A stretch of DNA of 64,000 nucleotides from Ignavibacteriales bacterium (GTDB lineage: Bacteria; Bacteroidota; Ignavibacteria; Ignavibacteriales; Ignavibacteriaceae), in NCBI GenBank assembly GCA_016709765.1, contig JADJMD010000008.1, positions 62,001 to 126,000 on the forward strand, read 5' to 3'. The notes below the pieces were generated by a model. That model was not told where the DNA came from and did no database searches. It saw only the letters and a program-made list of their open reading frames with translations. Position 1 is the first letter of the stretch, and every line of letters starts with the position of its first letter. This document shows positions 53,312-61,567 of this stretch, one piece after another. The translations under genes were made by a program, and so were the position numbers.

Positions 53312-55570
53312 TTATTTATTCACGGTTACTTGTGCATCCACAACTGCGATTGCAGTCATATTATAAATGTCATCTACAGTAGCTCCGCGCTGCAAAACGT
53401 GAACAGGTTTTCTCATACCCATTAAAATTGGTCCAATAACTGTCGCTTGTCCAATTCTCGCCATTAACTTGTATGCAATATTTGCGGCATCAAGATTTGG
53501 GAAAACGAGAACATTTGCGCCTCCTTTAATTCCGGTAAAAGGAAAAGTCTTGTCCAAAATTTCAGGAACAATTGCTGTATCAGCTTGCATTTCACCATCA
53601 ATAATTAAATCAGGTTTTTTAGCTTTTACAATTTTAACTGCTTCTTTTACTTTTATTGACTCTGGATATAATGCAGTTCCAAAATTACTAAATGAAAGCA
53701 TAGCTATTTTTGGTGTTATATCGAATGCAGTTACCGTTTCTGCAGCAGAGATAGCTATTTCTGCAAGTTGCTCAGCAGTTGGATTAACATTAACAGTACA
53801 ATCTGCAAAGAAATAAGTTTCTTTCTTTGCAATAACAATGTACATTCCTGACACAATTTTAAATCCATCTTTAACACCAACACAATGTAAAGCAGGCTTA
53901 ATTGTATTTGGATAGCTCGTTGTGTAACCGCTAATAAGTGCATCAGCTTCGCCAACTTCAACCATCATAGCGCCGTAATAATTTGGTTTGCGAATTAAAT
54001 TATTCGCATCCCAAAGCGTTGCACCTTTTCTTTGTCGTTTCTTAAAATAAGCTTCAGCATAAGGGTCACATTTATCACAATTTCCCGGATCAATTATTTG
54101 AAATTCTTTTTCATCAAAACCAATTCTTTGAATTTCTCTTTTGATTATTTTTTCATTTCCTAAAAGAATCGGAAAAGCAATTCCATCATGAAAAACAGTG
54201 TGCGCTGCACGAATTATATTTTCTTCTTCGCCTTCGGGATAAACGACTTTCTTGGGTCGTTTCTGAGCTTTATGAATCATTACCCTCACAACTTCTTTTG
54301 AAAGCCCTAATCTTTCTTTAAGTTGTTCTTCATAAGCAACCCAATCCATTTCTTTAATTTTTGCAACTCCTGTTTCAATTGCAGCTTTAGCAACTGCTGG
54401 TGCAACGTACCAAAGAACTCTTGGATCAAAAGGTTTTGGAATTATATATTCTTTACCAAATACAAATTCTTCACCCCCGTAGGCTTTCATTACCATTTCA
54501 GGAACTTTTTCTTTTGCCAATTTTGCTAGAGCTAAAGTAGCAGCCATTTTCATTTCATCATTAATGCTTGTTGCTCTTACATCTAAAGCACCACGGAAAA
54601 TAAATGGAAATCCAAGTACATTATTTACTTGATTTGGAAAATCACTTCTACCAGTTGCCATTATTAAATCTTTTCTAACAGATGTCGCATCATCATACAT
54701 AATTTCCGGATCCGGGTTAGCCATTGCAAAGATTATTGGATTTGGAGCCATAGTTTTTACCCATTCTTTTTGAACAACACCACCTACCGAAAGCCCAATA
54801 AATACATCAGCATCTTTGAATGCTGCTTCTAAAGATGGAAAACCTTTTTCCTGTGCAAATCCATCTTTGTATTTGTTCAAATCTTTTCGATCCGTTGTAA
54901 TGCAGCCTTTAGAATCAAACATATAAATGTTCTCTTTTTTAACTCCTGCACGCACATAATGTTTACAGCAAGAAATTGCAGAAGCACCGGCGCCATTTAC
55001 AACGATTCTAACTTTATCTAATTTTTTCCCAGCTACTTCAACAGCGTTTATTAAAGCTGCACAAGAAATAATTGCCGTTCCGTGCTGATCGTCATGAAAA
55101 ACAGGGATTTTCATTGTTTCTTTTAAAGCTTCTTCAATCTCAAAACATTCGGGAGCTTTAATATCTTCTAAGTTAATTCCACCAAAGGTCGGCTCAAGCA
55201 TTTGAGTAAGCCTGATTATTTCTTTCGGGTCGTGAGAATTAACTTCAATATCAAAAACATCAATGTCGGCAAATCTTTTAAACAAAACTCCTTTTCCTTC
55301 CATCACTGGTTTACCGGCTTCGGGACCGATATCGCCCAAACCTAAAACGGCAGTTCCATTTGAAAGTACCGCAACTAAATTTCCTTTAGCGGTATATTTA
55401 TATACATTTTCTACATCCTCGTGAATTTCCCGACAAGGATCTGCAACACCCGGAGTGTATGCCATTGAAAGATCTCTTGCAGTTAAACAGGGCTTTGTAG
55501 CAACAACTTCAATCTTTCCTTTACGCTCGCTGCTGTGATAATTAAGTGAGTCTTCTTTAGTAAGTTTCAT
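53312..55570 (-). CDS. maeB: NADP-dependent malic enzyme with phosphotransacetylase-like domain
   Basis: A 752-residue two-domain enzyme that decarboxylates malate to pyruvate. Residues ~1-430 are the malic enzyme: TARDLSMAYTPGVADPC, GNLVAVLSNGTAVLGLGDIG, HDDQHGTAIISCAALINA, NGAGASAISCCKHYVRAG for the nucleotide, and GRSDFPNQVNNVLGFPFIFR. Residues ~430-752 are the phosphotransacetylase-like regulatory domain (VVYPEGEEENIIRAA, GGANVLVFPNLDAANI, GATVDDIYNMTA). The length matches MaeB, whose extra domain senses acetyl-CoA. AAGGAG lies six bases before the ATG. Confidence 0.95.
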   Translation of the reverse strand: MKLTKEDSLNYHSSERKGKIEVVATKPCLTARDLSMAYTPGVADPCREIHEDVENVYKYTAKGNLVAVLSNGTAVLGLGDIGPEAGKPVMEGKGVLFKRFADIDVFDIEVNSHDPKEIIRLTQMLEPTFGGINLEDIKAPECFEIEEALKETMKIPVFHDDQHGTAIISCAALINAVEVAGKKLDKVRIVVNGAGASAISCCKHYVRAGVKKENIYMFDSKGCITTDRKDLNKYKDGFAQEKGFPSLEAAFKDADVFIGLSVGGVVQKEWVKTMAPNPIIFAMANPDPEIMYDDATSVRKDLIMATGRSDFPNQVNNVLGFPFIFRGALDVRATSINDEMKMAATLALAKLAKEKVPEMVMKAYGGEEFVFGKEYIIPKPFDPRVLWYVAPAVAKAAIETGVAKIKEMDWVAYEEQLKERLGLSKEVVRVMIHKAQKRPKKVVYPEGEEENIIRAAHTVFHDGIAFPILLGNEKIIKREIQRIGFDEKEFQIIDPGNCDKCDPYAEAYFKKRQRKGATLWDANNLIRKPNYYGAMMVEVGEADALISGYTTSYPNTIKPALHCVGVKDGFKIVSGMYIVIAKKETYFFADCTVNVNPTAEQLAEIAISAAETVTAFDITPKIAMLSFSNFGTALYPESIKVKEAVKIVKAKKPDLIIDGEMQADTAIVPEILDKTFPFTGIKGGANVLVFPNLDAANIAYKLMARIGQATVIGPILMGMRKPVHVLQRGATVDDIYNMTAIAVVDAQVTVNK

Positions 55571-55876
55571 TCTGAACTCCTTTTATGTAAGGATAAATTA
55601 TTAATTAAAATCTGGTTAATTATTTTATTGAAATGTGAAATATATGGCATTTTCATTAGGCTCTGTGAGTTTATAGAATGATTTGATACTTGAAAATTAG
55701 TTATCAATATATCATCGTAAACATTTGAACCGAGGTAATAGTAGATTTTCATCTAAAGGTACTAAACACAATTAAATTTTTATGTAAAAATTAGTAATAC
55801 TAATATTTGATACATCAAAATTAGCGAAAATTAAATTGTTGTGCTAAATAAATTATTCTATTAAATCTTAACTTCA
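55571..55876. other. Intergenic region upstream of maeB
   Basis: About 306 AT-rich bases without a convincing gene. An exact TAnnTTTG on the minus strand (TAATTTTG, 55823-55816) could be a -7 box, but it is ~245 bases from maeB and lacks a TTTG partner. A 61-codon frame (55567-55752) has no recognisable content. No riboswitch-like structure was seen. Confidence 0.5.
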
Positions 55877-56635
55877 TTATTTACTCATTGCTTCAGTTTG
55901 AAGTTTTTCGGATAACTCTTTTCCCAGATATTTATCTATTATGGAATGAATCAGATACAAAACAGGAGTAACAATCACAGCAATAACGAACTTATAAATA
56001 TAATTTACCAAGCCGATAATAAGCACCAATTTCAAATCCCAACCGGCCCCGATATAAAAAGCTATAAACAAAACAACAAAACTATCAACTAGTTGAGAAA
56101 CCAAGGTTGAACCAGTAGCTCTTAACCATATTTTAGATGAACCGGTGAAAGATTTGAAATAGTGAAAAACCGTCACATCAACTAATTGCCCAACTAAAAA
56201 AGCAATTAGCGAACCGATAATTATCCAAAGCCCTTGACCAAATATTATGTTAAAAGCCTGATGCATGTCAACTGTGCCATTAGGAGTAATACGCTCAATC
56301 CAGAAACCAGCTGGTGTTAGATTCATAGCAAAGTAAACCATTAAAAAAGCATAAGCGATGAGAATTGCAGCAGTAAAGGAGAGAAATCTTACACCCTTTC
56401 TACCAAAATATTCGTTGATAATATCAGTCATTACAAAAACAACTGGCCATAGTAAAACACCGGCTGTGAGATTAAATGAAAGATTTTCCACTCCAAGAAA
56501 TGTGAGATTTAACGGTTCAAATCCAAAAGTAGATTCTAAAGAAAAAATTTTAACACCTATAAACTCAGCAAGAATTGCATTAGCTACAAAAAAAGAACCG
56601 AGTATATAAAACAGAATTGAGGATTTATCTTTCAT
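55877..56635 (-). CDS. Queuosine precursor transporter (YhhQ/VUT family)
   Basis: A 252-residue inner-membrane protein with about six or seven hydrophobic helices. FFVANAILAEFIGVKIFSL and LWPVVFVMTDIINEYFGRKG are the family hallmarks, followed by GQLVDVTVFHYFK and STLVSQLVDSFVVLFIAFY. YhhQ proteins import preQ0/preQ1 for queuosine in tRNA. No queuosine genes are adjacent and no preQ1 riboswitch is visible in the short leader. Confidence 0.9.
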   Translation of the reverse strand: MKDKSSILFYILGSFFVANAILAEFIGVKIFSLESTFGFEPLNLTFLGVENLSFNLTAGVLLWPVVFVMTDIINEYFGRKGVRFLSFTAAILIAYAFLMVYFAMNLTPAGFWIERITPNGTVDMHQAFNIIFGQGLWIIIGSLIAFLVGQLVDVTVFHYFKSFTGSSKIWLRATGSTLVSQLVDSFVVLFIAFYIGAGWDLKLVLIIGLVNYIYKFVIAVIVTPVLYLIHSIIDKYLGKELSEKLQTEAMSK

Positions 56636-56683
56636 ACTTTATCCAAATTTTAATCTAAAATTATTCTAATTATGTTTTAAAAC

Positions 56684-56717
56684 AAAAAAGCGGCTCTGTT
56701 AATTCAGGAGCCGCTTT
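56684..56717 (-). terminator. Terminator after the 56739-58139 gene
   Basis: On the minus strand AAAGCGGCTC (56717-56708) pairs perfectly with GAGCCGCTTT (56696-56687), 11-base loop, then a U-rich TTTGTTTT. It lies about 20 bases past the stop. Confidence 0.9.
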
Positions 56718-56738
56718 ATGGAGAGAGTTGAATCAGGT

Positions 56739-58139
56739 TTATCTTGTACGTCCGCTACTATTTTTATCTGAAGTTCTTGTATCTTTTTTAGTTTCTGTAT
56801 TTGTATTGTTTCTTTTTACTTCAGTATTTCTGTTAACGTTATTGTTCTGATTTCTTTGTTCAACTTTTTGAGTTTCTTGTCTTTGCTGAACTTTTTGCTC
56901 GTTATTCTGTTCACGTTTTTGAATTGTAACTTCGTTTCTTTTTTGTGTTTCTTCTTTGGTTTTTTTCTGACGTTCGATTTGTTCATTATTCTTAATTTGT
57001 TCGTTACGTTTTATTTCTTCTGTTCTTTTAATCTGTTCATTCCTTTTTATTTCTTCATTTCTTTTATTCTGTTCAATATTTCGTTTTTCGATTTCAGAGT
57101 TTCTTTGTTCAACTTTTTTTCTTTCTTGAACTTTTCTTTCTTCTTCAACTTTGTTACGAGTAACATCATTGTTTGTTTCTTTTCTTGTGTTTTCGGTTCT
57201 TACACGAGTATTATCATTATTTTCTTCGCGAGATGTTTTGTTAATTTCACGAGTCTCAACTTTTCTTGTGTCATTTGTTTTATCAAGAGTTCTATCTCTA
57301 CCAAGCTCCAATTTTGAAATTTCAAGAGTAGATTTTCTCTCTTTTCGTTCAATCTTTACATCTTGTAAACCGTCGCGAGAAATATCTTCTCTGCTTGCAA
57401 TGTAAGTTCTTATTTCACGATTATTTTTCTCATTATCTCTAACCTTAGTTCTCTGCATAGGATTACTGTAAGTTACAATGTTTCTCTTTTCGATATTTCG
57501 TCCGCTTCGTTCACGGATTCTATCAAAATCAACCCCATCGTTTCTAACTCTACCCTCATAATACGAGTAGTTAGTTCTCATCTTAGTTTTATTATATACA
57601 GCATATTTGTACTTAGGCGCTAAATAATAGTTATAAACATTGTGATCACAGAAGTTATTATACTTTACGTAATTCCAATGACTATAAGGAACGTAATAAT
57701 CATAAGTGTAATGTATTCCAATATTTATCGTAAATAATGCATAAGGTGATAATGGAGCCCAGCCGATATAATCATCATCATATCTCCAATCAACCCAAGC
57801 AGGTGCCCATTCATAATCAGGAATCCAAATCCAACCATAAAAGTCATCATAGTACCATCTTCCGTAATGATAAACTATTTCACCAAAATCTTCGTAAGAA
57901 TCCCAGTACCAGCCATAATCAGTATAAATCCATTGTCCTTGTGTATAAGGTGACCAATTTCTTCTCATATTTATTGGGCGCCAAACGGGCGTTCCGAAAC
58001 CAATTTCCATCCATGTTCCGTAAGGTGAGAGTGAAGTATAAAAATATCCTCCAACTCTGTTTGCGTAGTTTGTGTTCGCATCAGCACTTGCTGATAAAGC
58101 AAAAAGTATTACGATTACTGCAAATATTAACTTTTTCAT
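56739..58139 (-). CDS. Exported aromatic-rich protein with charged low-complexity tail (DUF6600-like)
   Basis: A 466-residue protein in two contrasting halves. After signal peptide MKKLIFAVIVILFALSASA, residues ~28-190 are full of Trp/Tyr (FYTSLSPYGTWMEIGFG, YTDYGWYWDSYEDFG, YGRWYYDDFYGWIWIPDYEW, WAPLSPYA), a pattern like DUF6600 proteins. Residues ~195-466 are almost only Arg, Lys, Glu, Gln, Asn and Thr, including hexapeptide repeats of the IKRNEQ type encoded near 56970-57075, and probably form a long charged helix or disordered tail. Function unknown. AAAGGAG is eight bases before the ATG. It is monocistronic, with its own terminator. Confidence 0.7.
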   Translation of the reverse strand: MKKLIFAVIVILFALSASADANTNYANRVGGYFYTSLSPYGTWMEIGFGTPVWRPINMRRNWSPYTQGQWIYTDYGWYWDSYEDFGEIVYHYGRWYYDDFYGWIWIPDYEWAPAWVDWRYDDDYIGWAPLSPYALFTINIGIHYTYDYYVPYSHWNYVKYNNFCDHNVYNYYLAPKYKYAVYNKTKMRTNYSYYEGRVRNDGVDFDRIRERSGRNIEKRNIVTYSNPMQRTKVRDNEKNNREIRTYIASREDISRDGLQDVKIERKERKSTLEISKLELGRDRTLDKTNDTRKVETREINKTSREENNDNTRVRTENTRKETNNDVTRNKVEEERKVQERKKVEQRNSEIEKRNIEQNKRNEEIKRNEQIKRTEEIKRNEQIKNNEQIERQKKTKEETQKRNEVTIQKREQNNEQKVQQRQETQKVEQRNQNNNVNRNTEVKRNNTNTETKKDTRTSDKNSSGRTR

Positions 58140-58280
58140 GACGTTCTCCTTTGTGTCTTGGTAATATAAACCAACGTTTGTGCCACCAAAAAAGATTTGA
58201 TTTTTAATTATAATTAATGGTTTTAGAATAAAATTGTATAGAATAGTAAACAGTTATGTATGATCGAATTAATTTAAAGT

Positions 58281-59420
58281 CTAACGCTTAATCTTGCGTT
58301 CTTTCCAGATAAGATTACCAAACATTCCCATAAACCCAGAAATTATTATATATGGCACTTGTAGAATTTCAGTAATGAAAAATGGTTTTAAAATTTTAGA
58401 ATCGAATAATAATCCGGTTCCCCTTTTAAGAATAAAATACTCGGCAGAGATTTTAATTACATATGAAATAAAAAAAGTTAAGAAAAATTTTGAAGATAAT
58501 AATATTCCTAAAAATGGTTGAATAATTAGTGATAGATAAAACAGAAAAATCAATATAAGTTTAAGAAGAAGCAATTTATCACCATAAAACAATCCTTTAC
58601 TTGCCCATCTTTTGCGTTGATGATAAAAATCTTTTAACGTTGGATTTGCCTTTGTCGATACAATCGTATTCTTCTCAAGAGCAAATCTTATTTTATAATT
58701 AGTAACACGATGAATCTTCTGCATTAACAATTCATCATCCCCGGATGAAAGACCCATTTGATATGTAAATCCACCAACTTCTTCAAATGCTTTTTTGCGA
58801 TAAGCTATATTTGCAGCATTACAAATAATTGGATTACCTGAACCAATTAATCCGGCACCAGTAATCACCAAACCAGCAAATTCTAATCTTTGTATTTTAC
58901 TAAACATATTTGGATTAGAAATAAATTCAACGGGACCCGAAATAAATCCGGTTTCTTCATCCATAAACTTCAAAAGATTTTTTAACCAATCATTTTTGTG
59001 GACGCAATCAGCGTCGGTAGTAACAATTATCTCTCCTTTTGATTTTTCTATTCCAAATCTTATTGCTCTCTTTTTGTGAGCATTTATGGAATAGTCATTT
59101 GGTACTGAATAAATAGAAACATTTTCTTGAATATTAAATTTTTCTAAAAGATTTAGTGAATTATCATCCGAACAATCATTAATAAATATTATTTCAAATT
59201 TTTCTTTGGGATAATTTTGGTTTGAAAGACTTTCATATGTTTTTAAAATATTTTTTTCTTCATTCCTAAATGGGATGATTATTGAAACAAATTCCTTTGG
59301 AATGAATTGCTGTGGAGTACCAGAAAGTTTATTTAATCCCAAATATATTTGAAGAAGAAACATTGCATAATGTATAGTAAGAATCAGAATAATTGTAATT
59401 AAAAAAATCTCAATCATCAT
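58281..59420 (-). CDS. Family 2 glycosyltransferase, membrane-anchored (second copy)
   Basis: A 379-residue GT2 enzyme with an N-terminal helix, VSIIIPFRNEEKNILKTYES, FINDCSDDNS, TTDADCVHKNDW, ANIAYRKKAFEEVGGF, GDDELLMQKIH and QRKRWASKG motifs, and three or four C-terminal helices. It belongs to the same subfamily as the GT2 at 45442 by motif spacing. It overlaps the membrane protein gene upstream by 11 bases. It probably glycosylates a lipid-type acceptor; donor and acceptor are unknown. Confidence 0.87.
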   Translation of the reverse strand: MMIEIFLITIILILTIHYAMFLLQIYLGLNKLSGTPQQFIPKEFVSIIIPFRNEEKNILKTYESLSNQNYPKEKFEIIFINDCSDDNSLNLLEKFNIQENVSIYSVPNDYSINAHKKRAIRFGIEKSKGEIIVTTDADCVHKNDWLKNLLKFMDEETGFISGPVEFISNPNMFSKIQRLEFAGLVITGAGLIGSGNPIICNAANIAYRKKAFEEVGGFTYQMGLSSGDDELLMQKIHRVTNYKIRFALEKNTIVSTKANPTLKDFYHQRKRWASKGLFYGDKLLLLKLILIFLFYLSLIIQPFLGILLSSKFFLTFFISYVIKISAEYFILKRGTGLLFDSKILKPFFITEILQVPYIIISGFMGMFGNLIWKERKIKR

Positions 59421-60402
59421 TTTTTTTGAGTAGAAGTATCATTCCAATTAAAGATGGAATTAACACATTAATAAAGAATAAAAAAATTGATGCATTAAAT
59501 CCCGTTGAAGCAGTTTCATTAAACTGGGTTATAAAAAAGACAGACGCGCCTTCACGGATTCCCAATTCACCCAATGAAACAGGAGGAATAATCGTTTTAG
59601 CAAACATCATTAAATTACCAGCCCAAAAGAAATCCATAAAATTATTGTGATTTGAGAATGCAGAAACGAGTAATGCATATTGCAAAAGAAAACACAAATA
59701 AAAGAGCAATGAAACCACAAACATTTTAGTTGCATATTTTTTATCGAGCTTGCGAAAAACTTTTATTTTTTCAAATAACCAATGCAGCTTTATTGAATCT
59801 CTTAATTTTGTAAAAAGTATGTTGTCCCAAAACTTATCGTTAAAAATTAACATAAAGAAAAAATAAAATAGAATGATGAGCGTTATGAATAAACCAATTG
59901 TTAAATAATAAGCGACGTGATAGTAGTAATGCAAGAATAATATGCTGGAAACCGAACCAAGAAATACAACTATTACTAAAGGGAAAAATTTATCTAAAAG
60001 AGTTGCAAGAGTTACACGAATTAATGAGTGATTTTTAAAAACTAAAGCGCGGCCAAAATATTCTCCTATTCTTGCTGGTGTAAAAATTCCCGCAGAAAAT
60101 CCGTAAAACATTGATAACCAAATTTTGGAATTATGATTTTCTTGCAAAACTACTTTTGCGGTAATTTTCCATTTATAAAACTGCAAATAAATATTAATAA
60201 TACTTAATAGAAAAGCAGCAGCAATCAAATAAACATTTGCTTGTTTTATAGCTATTAGTATTTCTTGAAGATTTACTGAATAAATAATGTAGAGGAGTAA
60301 CCCAGTCGCAATTGCAATTTTTGCAGATATAATAATCGCAGACTTATAACGAGAGATAAAACTATTTTGCTGTAAAATATTTTTTACTTGTTCTGTTGTC
60401 AC
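59410..60402 (-). CDS. Lysylphosphatidylglycerol-synthase-like (YbhN/UPF0104) membrane protein
   Basis: A 330-residue protein with about eight hydrophobic helices. YLIAAAFLLSIINIYLQFYK, the conserved FYGFSAGIFTPARIGEYFGRA, and PPVSLGELGIREGASVFF are the hallmarks of the LPG_synthase_TM/UPF0104 family. It lacks the cytoplasmic aminoacyltransferase domain of MprF, so it is the membrane flippase-like part only. Between a radical SAM and a GT2 gene, it might move or protect the lipid that those enzymes act on; this is inference. Confidence 0.87.
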   Translation of the reverse strand: MTTEQVKNILQQNSFISRYKSAIIISAKIAIATGLLLYIIYSVNLQEILIAIKQANVYLIAAAFLLSIINIYLQFYKWKITAKVVLQENHNSKIWLSMFYGFSAGIFTPARIGEYFGRALVFKNHSLIRVTLATLLDKFFPLVIVVFLGSVSSILFLHYYYHVAYYLTIGLFITLIILFYFFFMLIFNDKFWDNILFTKLRDSIKLHWLFEKIKVFRKLDKKYATKMFVVSLLFYLCFLLQYALLVSAFSNHNNFMDFFWAGNLMMFAKTIIPPVSLGELGIREGASVFFITQFNETASTGFNASIFLFFINVLIPSLIGMILLLKKNDD

Positions 60403-60404
60403 TT

Positions 60405-61421
60405 TTATTGTTCAATTTCAAGAATATTAATTTTTAATCCTTCAGTGCAATTTGTGCACATTGAATTTTGTGTTCTATCGTCTAAAACTGAGGTTCTAAA
60501 CTTTTGGTACTCATCCGAAATCCAAATATCTGAAAATTTATTTCCATTTTGAATTCCTAAAGTGAATTTCGCATCTTTATCAAAACAGCACGGAACAACT
60601 TTACCATCCCACGTAATTACAGAAGTGCGCCACAAAGCAAAACAATGATTCTTTAATTTATTCTTTATAGAAAATTTTCCATCCTTAACTAAATATCTCC
60701 TAAACTTTGGGTTACTTGGCAGAAACTTTACCGCATTTTCGTAAGATGATATTTGCATAGTTTTAAAAACAAGTTTATCAACTCCAACTTCATCACAATA
60801 TTTTTGTACTTCATCAAGTTGATGCTCGTTTTGTTTCATCACAATAAATTGGAATTCAACAAACGGCTTTTGTTTCTTCAAATCCTTTTTACGATTAATT
60901 AAAAGTCGCAATCCTTCATCAGCTTGTTTAAATGTACCGCCTACACGATACTTTTGATAACTTTCCTCATCAAGTCCATCCACTGAATAAATTAATTTGT
61001 CTGGAGCATTTTCTAAAACCTGATCAACATTTTTTTCATTTACAAAATGCCCGTTTGTGCTGATGGAAATGTAAACATTATTTGCTTGCGCATACCTTAT
61101 CATTTCTGGCAGATGCTTGTTAATGTATGGTTCACCTTGAAAAAATAATTGAACATAAAACCCGGTATCTTTTATTTGGTCAATCCAGTTTTTAAAATCA
61201 TCAAAGTTAAGTAAACCCAAGGGTCGTGTAAGTGTTCCCAGCCCTGAAGGACATTCCGGACATTTTAAATTGCAATGATTTGTTGGCTCGATAGAATAGG
61301 AAATCGGTAAGCCCCAAACTATGGGTTTTCTTATCACTTTTGAGACACTAAAAGATGTAATGATTTTAACAATGTTTATTACACGTTTGAATGTAAAATA
61401 TTTTATTAGATTTATTTCCAA
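60405..61421 (-). CDS. Radical SAM/SPASM protein
   Basis: A 338-residue protein. The 4Fe-4S/SAM motif is CNLKCPEC near residue 52, followed by QLFFQGEPYIN, ISTNGHFV and LIYSVDGLDEESYQKYRVGG. The SPASM region shows NHCFALW, VPCCFDKD and MCTNC. The residues before the motif contain a hydrophobic stretch that may bring it to the membrane. SPASM proteins often modify peptides, but the neighbours here (YbhN-like and GT2) point to a lipid or glycan target. It heads a three-gene minus-strand set, two bases ahead of the next gene. Confidence 0.87.
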   Translation of the reverse strand: MEINLIKYFTFKRVINIVKIITSFSVSKVIRKPIVWGLPISYSIEPTNHCNLKCPECPSGLGTLTRPLGLLNFDDFKNWIDQIKDTGFYVQLFFQGEPYINKHLPEMIRYAQANNVYISISTNGHFVNEKNVDQVLENAPDKLIYSVDGLDEESYQKYRVGGTFKQADEGLRLLINRKKDLKKQKPFVEFQFIVMKQNEHQLDEVQKYCDEVGVDKLVFKTMQISSYENAVKFLPSNPKFRRYLVKDGKFSIKNKLKNHCFALWRTSVITWDGKVVPCCFDKDAKFTLGIQNGNKFSDIWISDEYQKFRTSVLDDRTQNSMCTNCTEGLKINILEIEQ

Positions 61422-61506
61422 AGTATTCCAGTTTTTTCAGGTATGAAGATAACCAAAGGCATAGTTTGATAAAAGTTAATCTCGCCTGTGATATGTATGT
61501 AACAAT

Positions 61507-61538
61507 ATTGTGATGCAAACTGCTTTTTCTTACTTTTG
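61507..61538 (+). promoter_or_regulatory. Bacteroidota-type promoter of bshC
   Basis: ATTG at 61507-61510 and TACTTTTG at 61531-61538 (exact TAnnTTTG) are 20 bases apart. The bshC ATG is at 61568, giving a leader of about 20-25 bases. GAGG lies five bases before the ATG. Confidence 0.6.
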
Positions 61539-61567
61539 TTTATACTTTTTCAATACTTGAGGCAAAT

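Noticed and set aside
53755..53961. Minus-strand frame inside maeB
   Set aside because: Out-of-frame shadow of the phosphotransacetylase domain, which is intact and clearly recognisable.
55567..55752. 61-codon minus-strand frame upstream of maeB
   Set aside because: No signal, motif or Shine-Dalgarno; it overlaps the maeB leader and ends in the maeB start region.
56965..57080. Short tandem repeats considered as CRISPR-like
   Set aside because: They are imperfect 18-base coding repeats in frame within a protein tail, without spacers.
56856..57317. Long Phe-rich plus-strand frame opposite the charged-tail protein
   Set aside because: It is the reverse reading of Lys/Glu/Asn-rich codons in the minus-strand gene; composition is an artefact and there is no Shine-Dalgarno.
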